Positions 37,542-49,079 of a DNA stretch of 64,000 nt are shown piece by piece. Under the pieces are notes generated by a model. It saw nothing but the letters and a program-made list of their open reading frames with translations. It was not told where the DNA came from and did no database searches. The stretch's first letter is position 1, and each line of letters opens with the position of its first letter. Position numbers and translations under genes: made by a program. Source of the DNA: Membranipora membranacea (taxonomy: Eukaryota > Bryozoa > Gymnolaemata > Cheilostomatida > Membraniporidae); contig OU612071.1 of assembly GCA_914767715.1 (NCBI GenBank), positions 23,929,681 to 23,993,680 of the forward strand, written 5' to 3'.

Positions 37542-37922
37542 CACAGAGTAAGGATATAAAGAGGGGACACTTCAATGATAGTTATAGTTCCTGCGGTTTT
37601 TGATTCACTGGGGGGAACTCATGTGCAACATGATGCCAAAAACTCATTATTCTCTATGTGTTACAATGGCAATTTTTGTTGCAGACATACCTACCTACAA
37701 TGCGGGTCACAATTCATTCTGTATCTAACCTAAAGAATGATTTCAGACTTTTTTGAAATGTCGAATATTCACATATACGCCATATTGTTGCCATTTTGTG
37801 ATAGGATACATAGGCCATGAGCTATCTGAGCACGACTTACCAAAGCCTGTGTTCTCTCTGGCGTTGAGTGGTCCCTATATCTGCATGGTGTGTTCAAATC
37901 TGATAAATCTTCAACCTAAACA
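37542..37922 (+). mobile_element. Left arm of a CACAGAGTAAGG foldback element
   Basis: It begins CACAGAGTAAGGATA like the element at 5498 and continues through the same CTGCGGTTTTTGATTCACTG block. From 37596 it matches 30412-30736. The right arm is missing. It inserted in the transposase intron. Confidence 0.75.
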
Positions 37923-38594
37923 TATCAAAAAACATAGAGCCATGCAGGACCAATTTTTAATACAGTCGCTCAATACACTGAACAATGAAATTAAATCCCA
38001 GATATACCTCCAAAATATCAAATGTCACCCATTTTAATCAATACTTTGTGAACCTTTAGCATTATGCATTATAAAAACAGGGAAGGTTGTACTGACAGGA
38101 GACATCCACCCGACCGTCCAGTTGGTTTTCAAGGTTTCTCATAAGGTGTCTTAAAAAAATGAAATAATAAAAACTTACCAAAAATCCCTCAGCTTTGTGG
38201 ATGGGATCTGGGGCGTCTTTGCAGTGATAGATCATCTCATTCTGATCATTTGGAATTGGTTCCAGCTCCTAAAATTGTATGAATAGGAATTATTATCTTA
38301 AAATCTGAAGTACACCGAGCATGACATGTTGTGTTTCAGTGTTCTCCACAAGATATTATATTGTGGCATTGATTTCAATTGATTTATCTCCACCATCACT
38401 TTTGCAGTGATAACACCACTGGAATGGAGGAAGCTCAATTTTACAACTAAATCTCCAGCCAGGCTACAGTAATTACGAACTCTCGTGCTTACCTCTTCGA
38501 TACTTTCATCCAAAATCCAGCAAACTTTTCTCTTCTTTGCCCTATATGCTGCCATCCAACGGGCTTTGTATCCTTTCCTTTTGATGCTGCTCAT

Positions 38595-39267
38595 TATGAC
38601 GATAAATATCAACTTAACTTCACAAGATTAATCCATTCAGTTCCCAATGTGTCTGCTATAGGTAGTGAGTACAAGATCACTCCACAAAATCAGGACATTC
38701 TCATTGTAGCCTCCTACCATAATATGTTATCTTTACTTGCTAAATTCCTGGTGTCTGATAATAGGATCATGAGTAATAAGCAACTTTGTCCGCTTTGTCC
38801 ATCCAATGGAAATAATGACTTAGCCTATTATCATTTGTTTCTGTACTGCCTAAAACCCTGTGTGACTGATATAATGAATTATAATTTGTAAACAACTTGT
38901 TAAACTGAAAAGTGAAGTCTGCTTTTATTTTGTCCATCCAATGGAAATAATGACTTTTCCTATAATCTCTTACAAGTACTGCCCAAAATCCTGTGTGACT
39001 GATAATAGCAAAGATAATACAATCATCGCTGTATTGTAAACAACTTGCCACATGAAGAGTGGAACCTGCTTTGTTCATCAAATGGACATAATGACTTATC
39101 CAGAAGAATGCATATTGTGGTGTGAAGTGCTCAAAGACACATGTTTTTCAGTTCTACTTTACCAAAGATTATAAATACTCATTGAATTTACTCAACAGCC
39201 AACATTCGTTAGCAGGCCTTTCATTTACCTAAACATAATTTTCAACCCGCACTCATAAATTTGGAAA
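38595..39267. promoter_or_regulatory. Divergent intergenic region with tandem repeats
   Basis: This is the only spacer between the leftward transposase and the rightward DUF4806 gene, so it should hold both promoters. It contains a block TTTGTCCATCCAATGGAAA followed by TAATGACTT at about 38795, 38930 and (diverged) 39071, spaced 135 and 141 bases. Each is followed by a CCTGTGTGACTGAT segment in the first two copies. In CACTA elements such repeats can bind an element-encoded DNA-binding protein; that role here is inferred. Confidence 0.55.
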
Positions 39268-42200
39268 GCAACCTATCATGGATTCTTTGTTGCTGATTTT
39301 GTAAGCGAAACCCCCGGAAGGAAAGGAACTGTCGGCATAGTCAGTCATAATTGGATTAAGTCCATGGCTAAGGAGAATAAAACAAGTATTATGGTATGTA
39401 TGAGCAAAAATTATAACTCTTCTTTGTGTCACCTTGTCATGTAAAGTTTCACAGGGAATGCTGTTTGGCATGCAAGTCAAAAATATCATCCTTGTGAACA
39501 TATTGTTTTATTGGTAATACTGACTAAAAGTAAATGTATTTTTTATGTGCAGTAAAAGAGTTAGCTCATTGATGCAAGCTACACCTGAATTGGTATGATA
39601 GAATGATGTGCAAGGCAGTCATCAAAAACACCTGTACCTGTACCTCTGTTATTACACCTAATCTTTTTTTTCAGAGTTGCTACTACCCTGAGAAGATGCC
39701 TAATCAGAAATCACTGCTGAGCAACCATGCACACCCCGATCCGGAGACCTGGACGCTTTATAACAATGTTCAAGCTCTCAAACAATTAGGTAAGTTTTGA
39801 ACTTTTGATATGTGATTTCATCTTGAACAGCAGAATCAAGAATAAACATCAGGATAAATATTTTGTGTGCCAGTAATTTACACTCTATCCAAAGCAAATT
39901 GTAGTACTGTTATCATTGGACAGGGTATTGAAATAATTAGATTTAATCAATATTAAATAGTGATTAGTATTAGAAGTGTAATTTGTTATTTTTTGACCAT
40001 GTGTGAAATTCAATTGATTGGAACCAAAATAATCTATTTCAAGCCTGTAGAGTGGGGCTCCCTGCACACAAAGCTGTCATCAATTTCTGTGGAGCAAAAT
40101 AGGGCAATCTTCAATTTTAAAACTGTCATCTTCAGAATAAATTCTTCAAAACAACTGATTGACTGAACCTAATCTGTAGAACTGAGCCAGCATTGGGAAA
40201 AAGTTTAAAAGTAAATGGAGAAATTCTCTCCTCTTCAGTAGTCTAGCTAGTATAGCAGCAATTGAAATAGTTTTGTGGTTCTATTAGAAAACCACTAGAT
40301 CAGTTTTTGTCATCAATATCAAACTAGCTGCGAGTCAATCGGGCTTACCTTTTTTGATGACCTCATTCATAATTTATCACTAGTTTCAAGCTGGTTTAAA
40401 TTTGAGATACATTCTGTTATTTGTATATACACTGGAAGAGGCAGATTATTATGCAACGAAGGCGACGGGGACTGAAAAACTGACAACTGGTAGGTTCTTC
40501 ATGACAACTAGCCTCATGTGCAAGGCTTCTAAATTCAATTTCTCTAAAAATGTGTCTACACATTTGGTATGTGCCGGTTTTAATTGTGGCATTCCCTGAT
40601 ATTTTTTTCTGTCAGCTTGAAATACAAGGTATCCCCCAAAATCAGCTAGGTTTTGACATTCACCTAGCATCCTGCTCAGATCTGTTTTTTTTCAGACACC
40701 AGCGGAACAGCATTTATGTTTCGAATTAAGCCACCAGCAAATAGTGTCAGAAATATCACTGCTCTCAGGCTTCTCAAGGCTATTATCAATCTATTTTGGC
40801 ATTGTGTAATGTTTTAATACTTCTTCTAATACTTTGTTTTTAGATGATGAAGGGAATGGAACATATTTCTGTTCATTCTAATAGTGTTAAAAGGGAACTC
40901 TTAACCCCACAACCCATTTAGACCTAGTGATATAAATAATTTCCTTGTTACTCATTTATTGTAGAAACAGAAATAATGCACAGCCTGCAAAGGATAGAAG
41001 GTAAGGCAAAACTTGTAAGACTCGGGGGAAGTGGCTGCTTGGGCTATTTGTCCCCAATAAGATGCGTATTTAGGTGTTTAGAGCTGCACATACCTATATT
41101 GTATGCCACTAACAGTTACCCTGGACAGCTTGTATTATGGTTATCACTGTCATATCGTGATCATATTGTTTTTATTTCTCAGTAAAATGTTCCCGCAGTT
41201 TGGGGTCAGCATCAAAAATGTTCAGTATTTAATTTAGTAGAGTGAACTTTTTTTGGCTGATTTTCAGGTATGAGAAAGAGTCTATAAATCAGGTTTATTT
41301 ATTTTCTAGATTGGGTTGAAAGCATTGACCGACGGTGGATCAGAAAGCAAGCAGGACCAATTTAACGACTATCTTTTAGACCCACTGGAAAGTGTGGATG
41401 AATTTGATGGTTTTGAAGGGGAACTAATTGGCGACAAAGCTAAACGCAACAGATTTGTAAGTACTTGAGGAATTTAAAAAAGAGATGCCAAATGATGCCA
41501 TGAACTAAGGGGTAAATGGGGATAAATATGGCAAAAACTGATGGTAGTCAGTGATGGATATTGTCTCTATTCATATATTTGCCGAGTTGTTGAGAAATGT
41601 ACGGAAATAATCTAAGCGAAATTTTCTAATACCAATTTGATCACCTATTAATAATTTGACATGTTAACTAATTTTTGGCGCTGAGAAGCTCTACAAATAC
41701 TTACAATGTCACTTGTTCCATCAGATAGAGAAGTGTCGGTAAGTCCCTAGCAGGCACTTAGTAAAGTATGATAATTATTTTGTCTGCATTTTTTAGTTAA
41801 GTTACATCAAAACCATTGGCGGCAAATCGGCTGATGAATGTGTTCTCAGGGCCATGAAGAGGATCGGATCAAACATGGTTTGGTCTGACTTTTCTCTCCA
41901 TGGAACTGAGATTAAAATTGCCTTTGATGCAACACGGATATATCATGGAATAGGCAGTAAGTAAATATTCATACACTTCCAGCTTCAGATTGTATAATTT
42001 GAAATATTGGAATGCCGTGCAACGTCACATGCTTGTCAGTTGTAAACATTGAAACATGCATTTATTGATCGGTTGTAAAATACAATGTAATGGCCTTCAT
42101 AAACTCAAGCAAGCTACTTGGCTTGAGTGTTTTACAAGGATCGGCTGTATGTTATTTCTGAATAAAAAACTGAAATCCGTTCCATCAACCATGCATAAAT

Positions 42201-42989
42201 AGCCATATATGCTTGTTCAGGGTCAGGTCCCCTAATCTATATAATATGTTTCAGTTGTTGTTTATAATGTTATGGCTTAGTTTTCATTGCGCAATACATT
42301 TAAGTAATGAGCTACTAGCTAGATAATATCCCATCCAGGAGAAGCTTTCTGTCATGTGAATGAAAGTATAGGGAAGTAAGACTTTGATTTAATTTATCAT
42401 ATTTATCAAATTGATATTCTATTGTGTTGTAGGAGCACTGATACAGCAAGGTTATACCCAGAAGGTGATCGATCTCAAGATAGCTGACGTTCTGAGAGCT
42501 GCCCCTCACCAAAAGGGTGGCAAAAATACAAGGTAACTTGTTTGAAAGACTTGACATTTATGATAAGAGTTTCCTCAATTGAATATTCATAATCCTATAC
42601 ATGTTTTGCGTGCAAGTATTTTGGCAAGCATTAGTAATTTCAAAGGAGTGACTCTTGGATCACCAATTGATTTTTTGACATTTGGCATTTTGGAATTAAA
42701 TTTTACTGGGAGTTGTAGTGACGCTGACAAAGGGCAAACAACTCAGTATTCACATAATATACCTTTTCTCACATTGTCCCTTACCACTTATAAATAGTTG
42801 CTGAATTTTTTTTAATTCTTTCATTATCTACCGATCTGAAATGGAATTTATTGTGAATATATATATATAATATGTCCCTTTACTACTATCTGTTACAGCC
42901 TCCGTCTAACAGGGCACAAAAAGAATCGACGAGGTGTTTTGAAGATTCCGATGGGTAGTTTTCAAACTCCTCCCGAGTTCCGATATTAA
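39268..42989 (+). CDS. DUF4806-type protein of the CACTA-like element
   Basis: Clear exons: about 39268-39393 (VADFVSETPGRKGTVGIVSH), 39675-39789 (SCYYPEKMPNQ), 41311-41456 (PLESVDEFDGFEGELIGD), 41797-41956 (YIKTIGGKSADECVLRAMKR then WSDFSL), 42433-42532 (ALIQQGYTQKVIDLKIAD) and 42899-42989 (ends PPEFRY, stop 42987-42989). Weaker exons: 40445-40489 and about 40970-41003. Introns between 41456 and 42899 agree in phase. The central part follows the DUF4806 pattern: L..V.EF..FE.EL, then GGK, then W..FSL.G, then AF. This domain is found in proteins accompanying invertebrate transposases. The first exon has no ATG in frame, so the start lies in an unfound exon. The exact function is unknown; DNA binding at the element's repeats is a possibility. 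Three degraded copies occur elsewhere in the window. Confidence 0.65.
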
Positions 42990-43440
42990 ACACTTTAATC
43001 TTATTCCCTTATCTTCAAAAGTTTTGGCATCATTTTAATGGTAATTGAATTCCCCATGCACTGCATCAGATATTAAAACTTATTTTGACACCTTTTTTAG
43101 TGGTTATTAATTAATAAAATGCAGAATTATTACATGTTGATTTTCAAATTGATCTTTTAAGATGTTATGATCTTATTATGTTGCACACTACTTGTCTTGG
43201 ATACAGAGTTCAAGAAATTATCATTTCGATTTAATTCTTGACAATTAAAAAATATGCATAGACCGCTCAAATTCAATTTTTCATGCACAGTATGAAATGA
43301 TGGGAATCCCACATGAGGTTGCTGTTGTAGCCGTCGCCATTAGATTAGGATGACCTTTTGCATTGAAATATGTTTTGTTGTAATACTATGGCCATATTGC
43401 TAAAGCATTACTATGCCATATAAATTGGCTTCCTCTTACG
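42990..43440. other. Spacer right of the DUF4806 gene
   Basis: The right transposon end is expected here. I could not find a CACTA-type terminus or a target duplication. Confidence 0.35.
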
Positions 43441-43480
43441 GACAAAACTGCACCATCATTCTTTTTTCATTCATTATTTC

Positions 43481-43985
43481 ATAACATTTTTATAACATCG
43501 AAATCTACCGTCACCTGGCGATATTATAACGTTATCGAATAACGTTCTAACGATGTTGGGTAACAACATTTGATAAACGTGAATCAATAACATTTTAAAT
43601 AACATGACCATAACGTTAAAATGTGTCCACAGTTTTCGCAATTATAACATCACACAAAAACGCACTGGCGAGAAATCTTGAAGGTTATAGCAACGTTATC
43701 ATCCTGGTATAGGAATGTTGACCATCATTCTGTAATGTTACTTCATAACATTTTTATAACATCGAAATCTACTGTCACCTGACGATATTATAACGTTATC
43801 GAATAACGTTCTAACGATGTTGGGTTATTGATAAATGTGAATCAATAACATTTGAAATAACATGACCATAACGTTAAATTGTGTCCACAGTTTTCGCAAT
43901 TATAACATCACACAAAAACGCTCTGGCGAGAAATCTTTATAGGTTATAGCAACGTTATTATCCTGGTATAGGAATGTTGGCAGTT
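43481..43985. repeat. Two-copy tandem repeat, 264-bp period, AACGTT-rich
   Basis: ATAACATTTTTATAACATCG recurs exactly 264 bases later and the two units remain alike to their ends, apart from a short deletion in the second. Each unit carries four AACGTT palindromes, eight in all over about 500 bases. There is no coding frame. Confidence 0.85.
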
Positions 43986-44206
43986 TTCTGGGTAATGAAA
44001 TTTAACTAGTCATCGATAGAACATTGCACATTTTTGGTTCAACTTCAGCCTAGAAAGGTACTGATACAATGCTACAAGATACTGCTGATATAATATCATG
44101 GCCGTTTGAACTAACGCCTACCTGACATTTGTCAATCATAGAGTAAAATACAGCTATGTCCCCTCTCACTGGTGGGTAAGTAAGAGTGCCTGATGCACGG
44201 AGGTTC

Positions 44207-44716
44207 TCAAAGTCTGAGCATCGGCTTAGGGCCACAGCCAGTTGTCAAGGTCGAGTTAGTTAGGTAAGTTTTACATGGACGATCTGTATATTCTCCTGGT
44301 CCGTGCCAAACGTAGAACAAATTGTCTCCTACAACCTCGAAGTGAGCCGAGGAGAGCCTTTTGACTTTAATAGATGACCAATCACCTTTGAGGAGCACTG
44401 AGATAATGTCATAGTTACATTCCTGTACAACCCCTGCCCTTCCATTAACCAGAATATTGACTCTATCGATGTCTGTCGTCAAAATGACATTTCTTCTGTC
44501 CTCATTTAACAAGGTACCTGCAAAACGATGTATCCAAATAATAAGCCTACTGTACTACAAACTCACTATCACACATCACCCACACTGACCTGTCATCCAC
44601 CATAGAGGGGACCAGTTTGGACACCTTGACTCTATTTTTGACAAATCTTCTGCGATTTGCCACCATGTCTCTTCCTGAATGACGAAACTGGACACACCTA
44701 TCAACAGGATAGCCAT
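44207..44716 (-). CDS. Small secreted protein, two exons
   Basis: Exon 1 is 44716-44590 and exon 2 is 44517-44207, joined in phase 1 by a GT-AG intron (TTTTGCAG acceptor). The total is 438 nt, giving 145 residues plus stop. The N-terminus MAILLIGVSSFVIQ is a short hydrophobic signal peptide, followed by tryptophan-rich sequence (EETWWQIAEDLSKIE, then CPNWSPLWWM). Exon 2 contains RNVILTTDIDRVNILVNGRA and a C-terminal part with cysteines (DRPCKTYLTNSTLTTGCGP). Few cysteines and one N-glycosylation-type NST suggest a secreted globular protein. I do not recognise the family. The same-strand gene to the right ends about 185 bases upstream. Confidence 0.7.
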
Positions 44717-44900
44717 GAATGAAAAGCTGAATAATTTAAAACTAAAGTTAAGGTAATAAGCTGCTTAATTTGAACAGTCCAACAATTATTTAGATTATTA
44801 TCACGATTTACACTGGTGTGGTTGAAACTACAGAGCAGTTCATTTTTCGATCTACACGAATCGCAGATTTTACAGAATAATCACTTAGGCATTAAAATAC

Positions 44901-45577
44901 TCAGGACACATTGAATGGTTTCGGACCATATTGTACATTATATCTAAATACCCGATAATCGTTGTTGGTTTCAACAACCAGAAAGAAGAGCGGCAAGGGA
45001 GAGCAGGTAGTCTCATATGACACATCCAAACGTACAAGATCATTACCATACTTCTCAAGCAGAACACGATGCTCCTCAAAAGAGTTTTTGGCTTCCCTCA
45101 AACTTTCCTAAATACACTCGTTCTGCTCTGTTCTCATATTCCCTTTATTTTGATTGGTCGTTGGTATCATAACCAAATATAAAATAAATGATGGAACAAC
45201 TGATAAATCCTATGGACATGGAAACAGCATATTAAAAGCATTTAAAATCTTGAAGATTCGATGAGTTAATTTTTGTTTTTTTGTCATTATCTTATGCAAT
45301 TCAAAGGTATTCCTTGCATGATTTCAAAGCTATGTTTTTAGTTTTAATTCATGTATTATAATCTCTGTATTACGCTGGTTTCCTTGAGTAATATGACTAT
45401 GAATAGCAAACACATTAAGATCTATCTCGGGAAATACAATTGGATTTACTGTGTCTTTTTGTTTTAAATATAAGAAAAAAAATTGACTTACAATGTTTTT
45501 TCTGAGGCAGTCCTGCACTTCATTGATGATATCTTTGTCATTTGAAAACAGATAACGTATTTTTCCACGATTTGATA
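44901..45577 (-). CDS. Unrecognised gene, last two exons
   Basis: The exon ending at 45492 (NDKDIINEVQDCLRKNI, GTAAGT donor) joins in phase 0 to exon 45107-44901 (ESLREAKNSFEEHRVLLEKY, then LFFLVVETNNDYRVFRYN, stop at the left edge). The acceptor is GTATTTAG. The first of these frames stays open to about 45615 but its true start is unknown; no ATG is present. The sequence suggests a helix followed by a beta-rich end. No family is recognised. Confidence 0.55.
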
Positions 45578-46044
45578 AAGACCAAAATAAAATGGCAAAT
45601 GTATATATATAAATGAAATTTAAACTTTAAAAATCAGATTGCCACAATGTACGTTTGTTATGACAAGACATAGGCATCTGCTTATGGTTCCAATAGGACA
45701 GCCTTTTTACAATATTGCAAATGGTTGCACATTTAAGTATGGTGTTCACACCAATATAATTTGTGTGAAATCGCCAGGGAACCAGTCAACCAATCACAAT
45801 CACACAAACATTGTTGTAGGTACTGGTACGCTCAAAAATATGTAATGATTACCTAAACTATACCCAATCTACCAATGCTAAAACCCATTTGCTAAACAAA
45901 GACAAGCAGTGGGAGTGAATAATATAATGATAAATAAGTGTCAGAGTTACCTTATGCAACTGATCGGAACTACTTTTTACCATTACAACATGATAGAGCA
46001 CACCAAACATTTACCTTCCTCTTTTGTCCTCTGGCTCTGTTTAT

Positions 46045-46420
46045 TTAAGTGATACTTGTCTGTCTTTTTAAGCAACTGTTATGGAGACGTAACGAACTCT
46101 GTCCGAGGACAGTTGAAATGTCAGAGGAGCCATTTGAACTTCTAGAACTAGCACAGTGCTGAATGTTTGGCAGTCCTTGAGTGGCTGCAGTGTTTTCTGG
46201 TTCTTTTGAGGGATCTAGCAGTTGCCATAGAGAAGCCCTCTCATATACTAAGGTTACGCTTGTTTTTTGAGTTGGTATGAGTGAATCAGTAGCTTGTGTG
46301 CAAATGAAACGAAGGAAACACTGCTCCTCAGTCCCAAATGACTTCTCTCCAACATGCTCGAAAGCATTGATTAGTATTACAATTTCTGGTTTTGATAACA
46401 CCGATATCAGGAATGAGAAT
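46045..46420 (-). CDS. Unassigned exon-like ORF with stop
   Basis: An open frame of about 120 codons runs leftward from a TTCCAG acceptor-like site. It includes PEIVILINAFEHVGEKSFGT and a serine-rich end (CASSRSSNGSSDISTV). An AATAAA lies directly after its stop on the minus strand. It could be the last exon of an unknown gene. Confidence 0.4.
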
Positions 46421-46439
46421 GTTCTGGAATTACAGGATG

Positions 46440-47000
46440 TTTGCTGAAAAAAAGCAACGGTATACTACTATCTCTTTTATCTGATATCACTTTGTTCTCC
46501 GCTACCATCATTTACTTGCTCTCTGTAAGAATATTTGGGGCATCTGCTCTGATCATATGTCACCTAACAATATTTCGGGTTTATGGCGATATTGTAAATT
46601 TCTACATGCACCGATTTATCAAGGTAATTTAGTAAATGTCTTTATCTAAAATGAAAAAACTTCCCATGTTACAATGCATAATACTTCACATTGTTTGATA
46701 TTATACAAAGTTAAATTATTAATCATTGGTCATAAGGTCATTGAGGCATTGTTTGTCTGATATATTGCATAGAACTGGTTGTGATAACAATGTTGACAGG
46801 AATGACCTGGAATAACAGTTTGTATGCAGATGAATGGCAACGGAATACCACAATCACCTTTACCTGATGTCACTTTGTTCTCCGCCACCATCATGTTATC
46901 GCTATTTGTTAGCATGTGGAAGTCATCCGCCCGGATTTCATGGGTTTTAGCTGTCACCAAACAATTATTTGGGTATATTGCAATATATGAAGTATCAAAA
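46440..47000 (-). repeat. Tandem paralogous exon-like segments
   Basis: 46455-46625 and 46830-47000 are diverged direct repeats sharing CACTTTGTTCTCCGC.ACCATCAT. Leftward both read ...MMVAENKV followed by I/T-S. The right copy is open (THEIRADDFHMLTNSDN) while the left copy has stops. This is probably a duplicated exon of an unknown gene, with the left copy decayed. Confidence 0.4.
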
Positions 47001-47140
47001 ATGAAACATACTACACACTTTATAAGGCACGCACGCTACTTCTAGGATACAATTGCAAGGTCAGGTCATTGAATATGAGTTATTTAAATTGATTAAAGAA
47101 TTATTTTTTCACCAACTTTGGTGTTAATTTACATGTCCAT

Positions 47141-47640
47141 TTACACATTCAGCATGAATTTAGCAACTGGATTGTAAGAAATTATCAGCATTTCACTACA
47201 AGCATTATGTTCTTTCTTAGTTACAAAATGTTTAATTGTTTTATCGAACTTCTGCTGTTCTGGGGTAAATTTATCCCAATGGACTTTTTGTATAGGAGAG
47301 AAACTGCAGTTTGTGTTTAGCATCAGCTTATTTCTTCGCCCAATTAAGGCTCCCTCCAAGACCTTTCTATGCTGTTCTGATACACTTAATAAATGGTGGT
47401 ACTGGTTTTTTACAGCCTTTTCCTTTTTCTTCAGAATCGAATGCATCGATTCAATTTCGTTCTTATTAAATTTGTCATCAATTCCAAGGACTGCCTGAAG
47501 TCTGCAGGGGGCGATGGCCCCTGTGCAGAAGAGTTTGGTTATTGTGTTTAAATAGTTGTAAAATCTATCCCCCCTTTTGCCATGAAAATTAGCAGGGTCA
47601 GATTTGAATTGTTTTTTTATTTATAAAAAAATATCCCTAT
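47141..47640 (-). CDS. Unrecognised 3' exon, about 160 codons
   Basis: The leftward frame is open from about 47630 to the stop at 47141 without an early ATG, so it is probably a terminal exon. It reads FHGKRGDRFYNYLNTITK, then CTGAIAPCRLQAVLGIDD, a lysine-rich helix (MHSILKKKEKAVKNQYHH) and FTPEQQKFDKTIKHF. No signal peptide or membrane segment. Several plausible origins exist (host gene or transposon); no family is recognised. Confidence 0.5.
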
Positions 47641-48773
47641 CTTACTTTCTATCTTCAAAGTGCTTACCACAAAGTATAAGATTCGTAAAACGGGAAGTGT
47701 CTTTTAAAGCCATCATGCATTTCCTTTGCTGCGTCTGTGCCTAATGTAAAGGTTTAGTCTTTTGATCGAGGCCGCGCATCTATGAGTGAAAATTTGGCAT
47801 ATATGTTATTAGAATGTTGTAAAACAGAATCTAGCAATTATATGGTGAGTTGAAGCTCAACTATAATAAAAATCTCAATCCATTCGAGTGTCAAATATAT
47901 GATCCTACTGTGTGTTTTAATTGAATCAAATCATTATCAAACTATGGTCAACTACCTTTTCAATGAATAACTTGTTAACATGTAATAGTTGTAGAACTGA
48001 GCACATATGCACTGAGTTTCCATAAGCCATAGATCTTTTTTTCTCAACAATCACAGTAGCCTAATATTTTAGTTTGAACATTTCACACAATAACCTGTCA
48101 TTTTCTGTGCGCTTATACTTCTATAGTTTCTTACAAGAACATAGTTACATTTATTAATAAGAACACACTCTCAAATACCATAATATATTGGGATGACAAT
48201 GTAAATATTTAACCAGGTTTGAGAATGTCTAGATCAAAGGGTGATTAGTCCATGGCACACGACTAAATCAATAACATATTACATTAAACATGAATCCCGT
48301 GAGCTAGTTCAATTTATTGTATTCGGATCATGGCTCTGGACATCCCTCTGACTTTCAGCATCTGGCTCCTCATATTCATTTGTGGAATCTCATTAAGTAT
48401 AAGTAAGAAGTAATTTGGTTTTGTTGCTCTTATATATTTATAATCAAAATTATTATTCTGTTCAAGACCATGCATAAAACAAATATCATAGTTCATCAGG
48501 TGAATTTGTTAAAAATATTGTTATCATGTAGGGCAGTCTGAGTCAAAATAATATATTACTGAGCTACATCAATAATCTGTCTCTAACATCCAACCTGTTG
48601 GTGGTGTACCTTTTGCTTAGCATCTACATAGTCGAGGCCTGCCTATATGCTGCTCTGAACTGGACACTATTCGGGTTTTCTTTATGGCCACCTTAAGCTC
48701 TCATAATGGAGAAAAAGTGTTCCAGCATATCTGGATTGAGTTGATTGTAAATAATAACTTGGCCTCCCTCACG
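47641..48773. other. Stretch without supported genes
   Basis: Short frames only; nothing recognised. Confidence 0.45.
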
Positions 48774-49079
48774 TCAGGTCAGCCCAATGCAGGCGTAGTG
48801 CTTCAATAGATATCTTCCATCCCTCAAGGGAACTGCTGCATCGCCTCCTCCGTAAAATGTTTTTTTGTTCCATGCTGTTTGTGAATGTGTTGTGCTGGGT
48901 TTGCCACTGTTGATTTGATGGCTGTTGAGGAGGTCAAACAAGTCATTGAAAAATGATATAAAGGTAATGGTAGGTGCTGCACTCTTAGGTAGTTTTCTCA
49001 ATGCTTCCAGTGTCTGACATACCGGCAGCAACGGTGTGACTCTTGAACTGTGCTGCATGATTACTCTTATATCCTTGAA
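48774..49079 (-). pseudogene. P-element/THAP9-like transposase, C-terminal fragment
   Basis: Leftward the frame reads VCQTLEALRKLPKSAAPTIT, then FFNDLFDLLNSHQINSGKPS, ending at a stop. The pattern of a helix followed by F...FD.LNSR/H is typical of the middle to late region of P-element-type transposases with THAP domains. A compatible upstream fragment lies at 52365-52622 in the same orientation. No full frame connects them, so this is a relic. Confidence 0.5.

Larger units (their letters stand above)
35050..38594 (-). pseudogene. CACTA/EnSpm-like (tnp2-type) transposase, three exons, one frameshift
   Basis: Exons read leftward: 38594-38493 (start MSSIKRKGYKARWMAAYRAK), 38268-38179 and 36616-35050. 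The introns are GT-AG and phase 0. The last exon carries the features of the animal tnp2-like family: VDSLLKILHSNGH...LP near the start, MNIDGLPISKSGS before a WPIL motif, then CDAPARAMCKGIKSFSGYFG with CDGC, LRTDESFR..., and FPIDYMHQVLLG. It would cut and paste the element by acting on its ends. At the 7-A run 36364-36370 the frame shifts, so the last exon is split into 36616 to about 36364 and about 36370-35050. This may be inactivation or a sequencing slip. Intron 2 (1.56 kb) contains a foldback half-element and a tRNA-like SINE head. The DUF4806 gene to the right is divergently transcribed. Confidence 0.75.
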
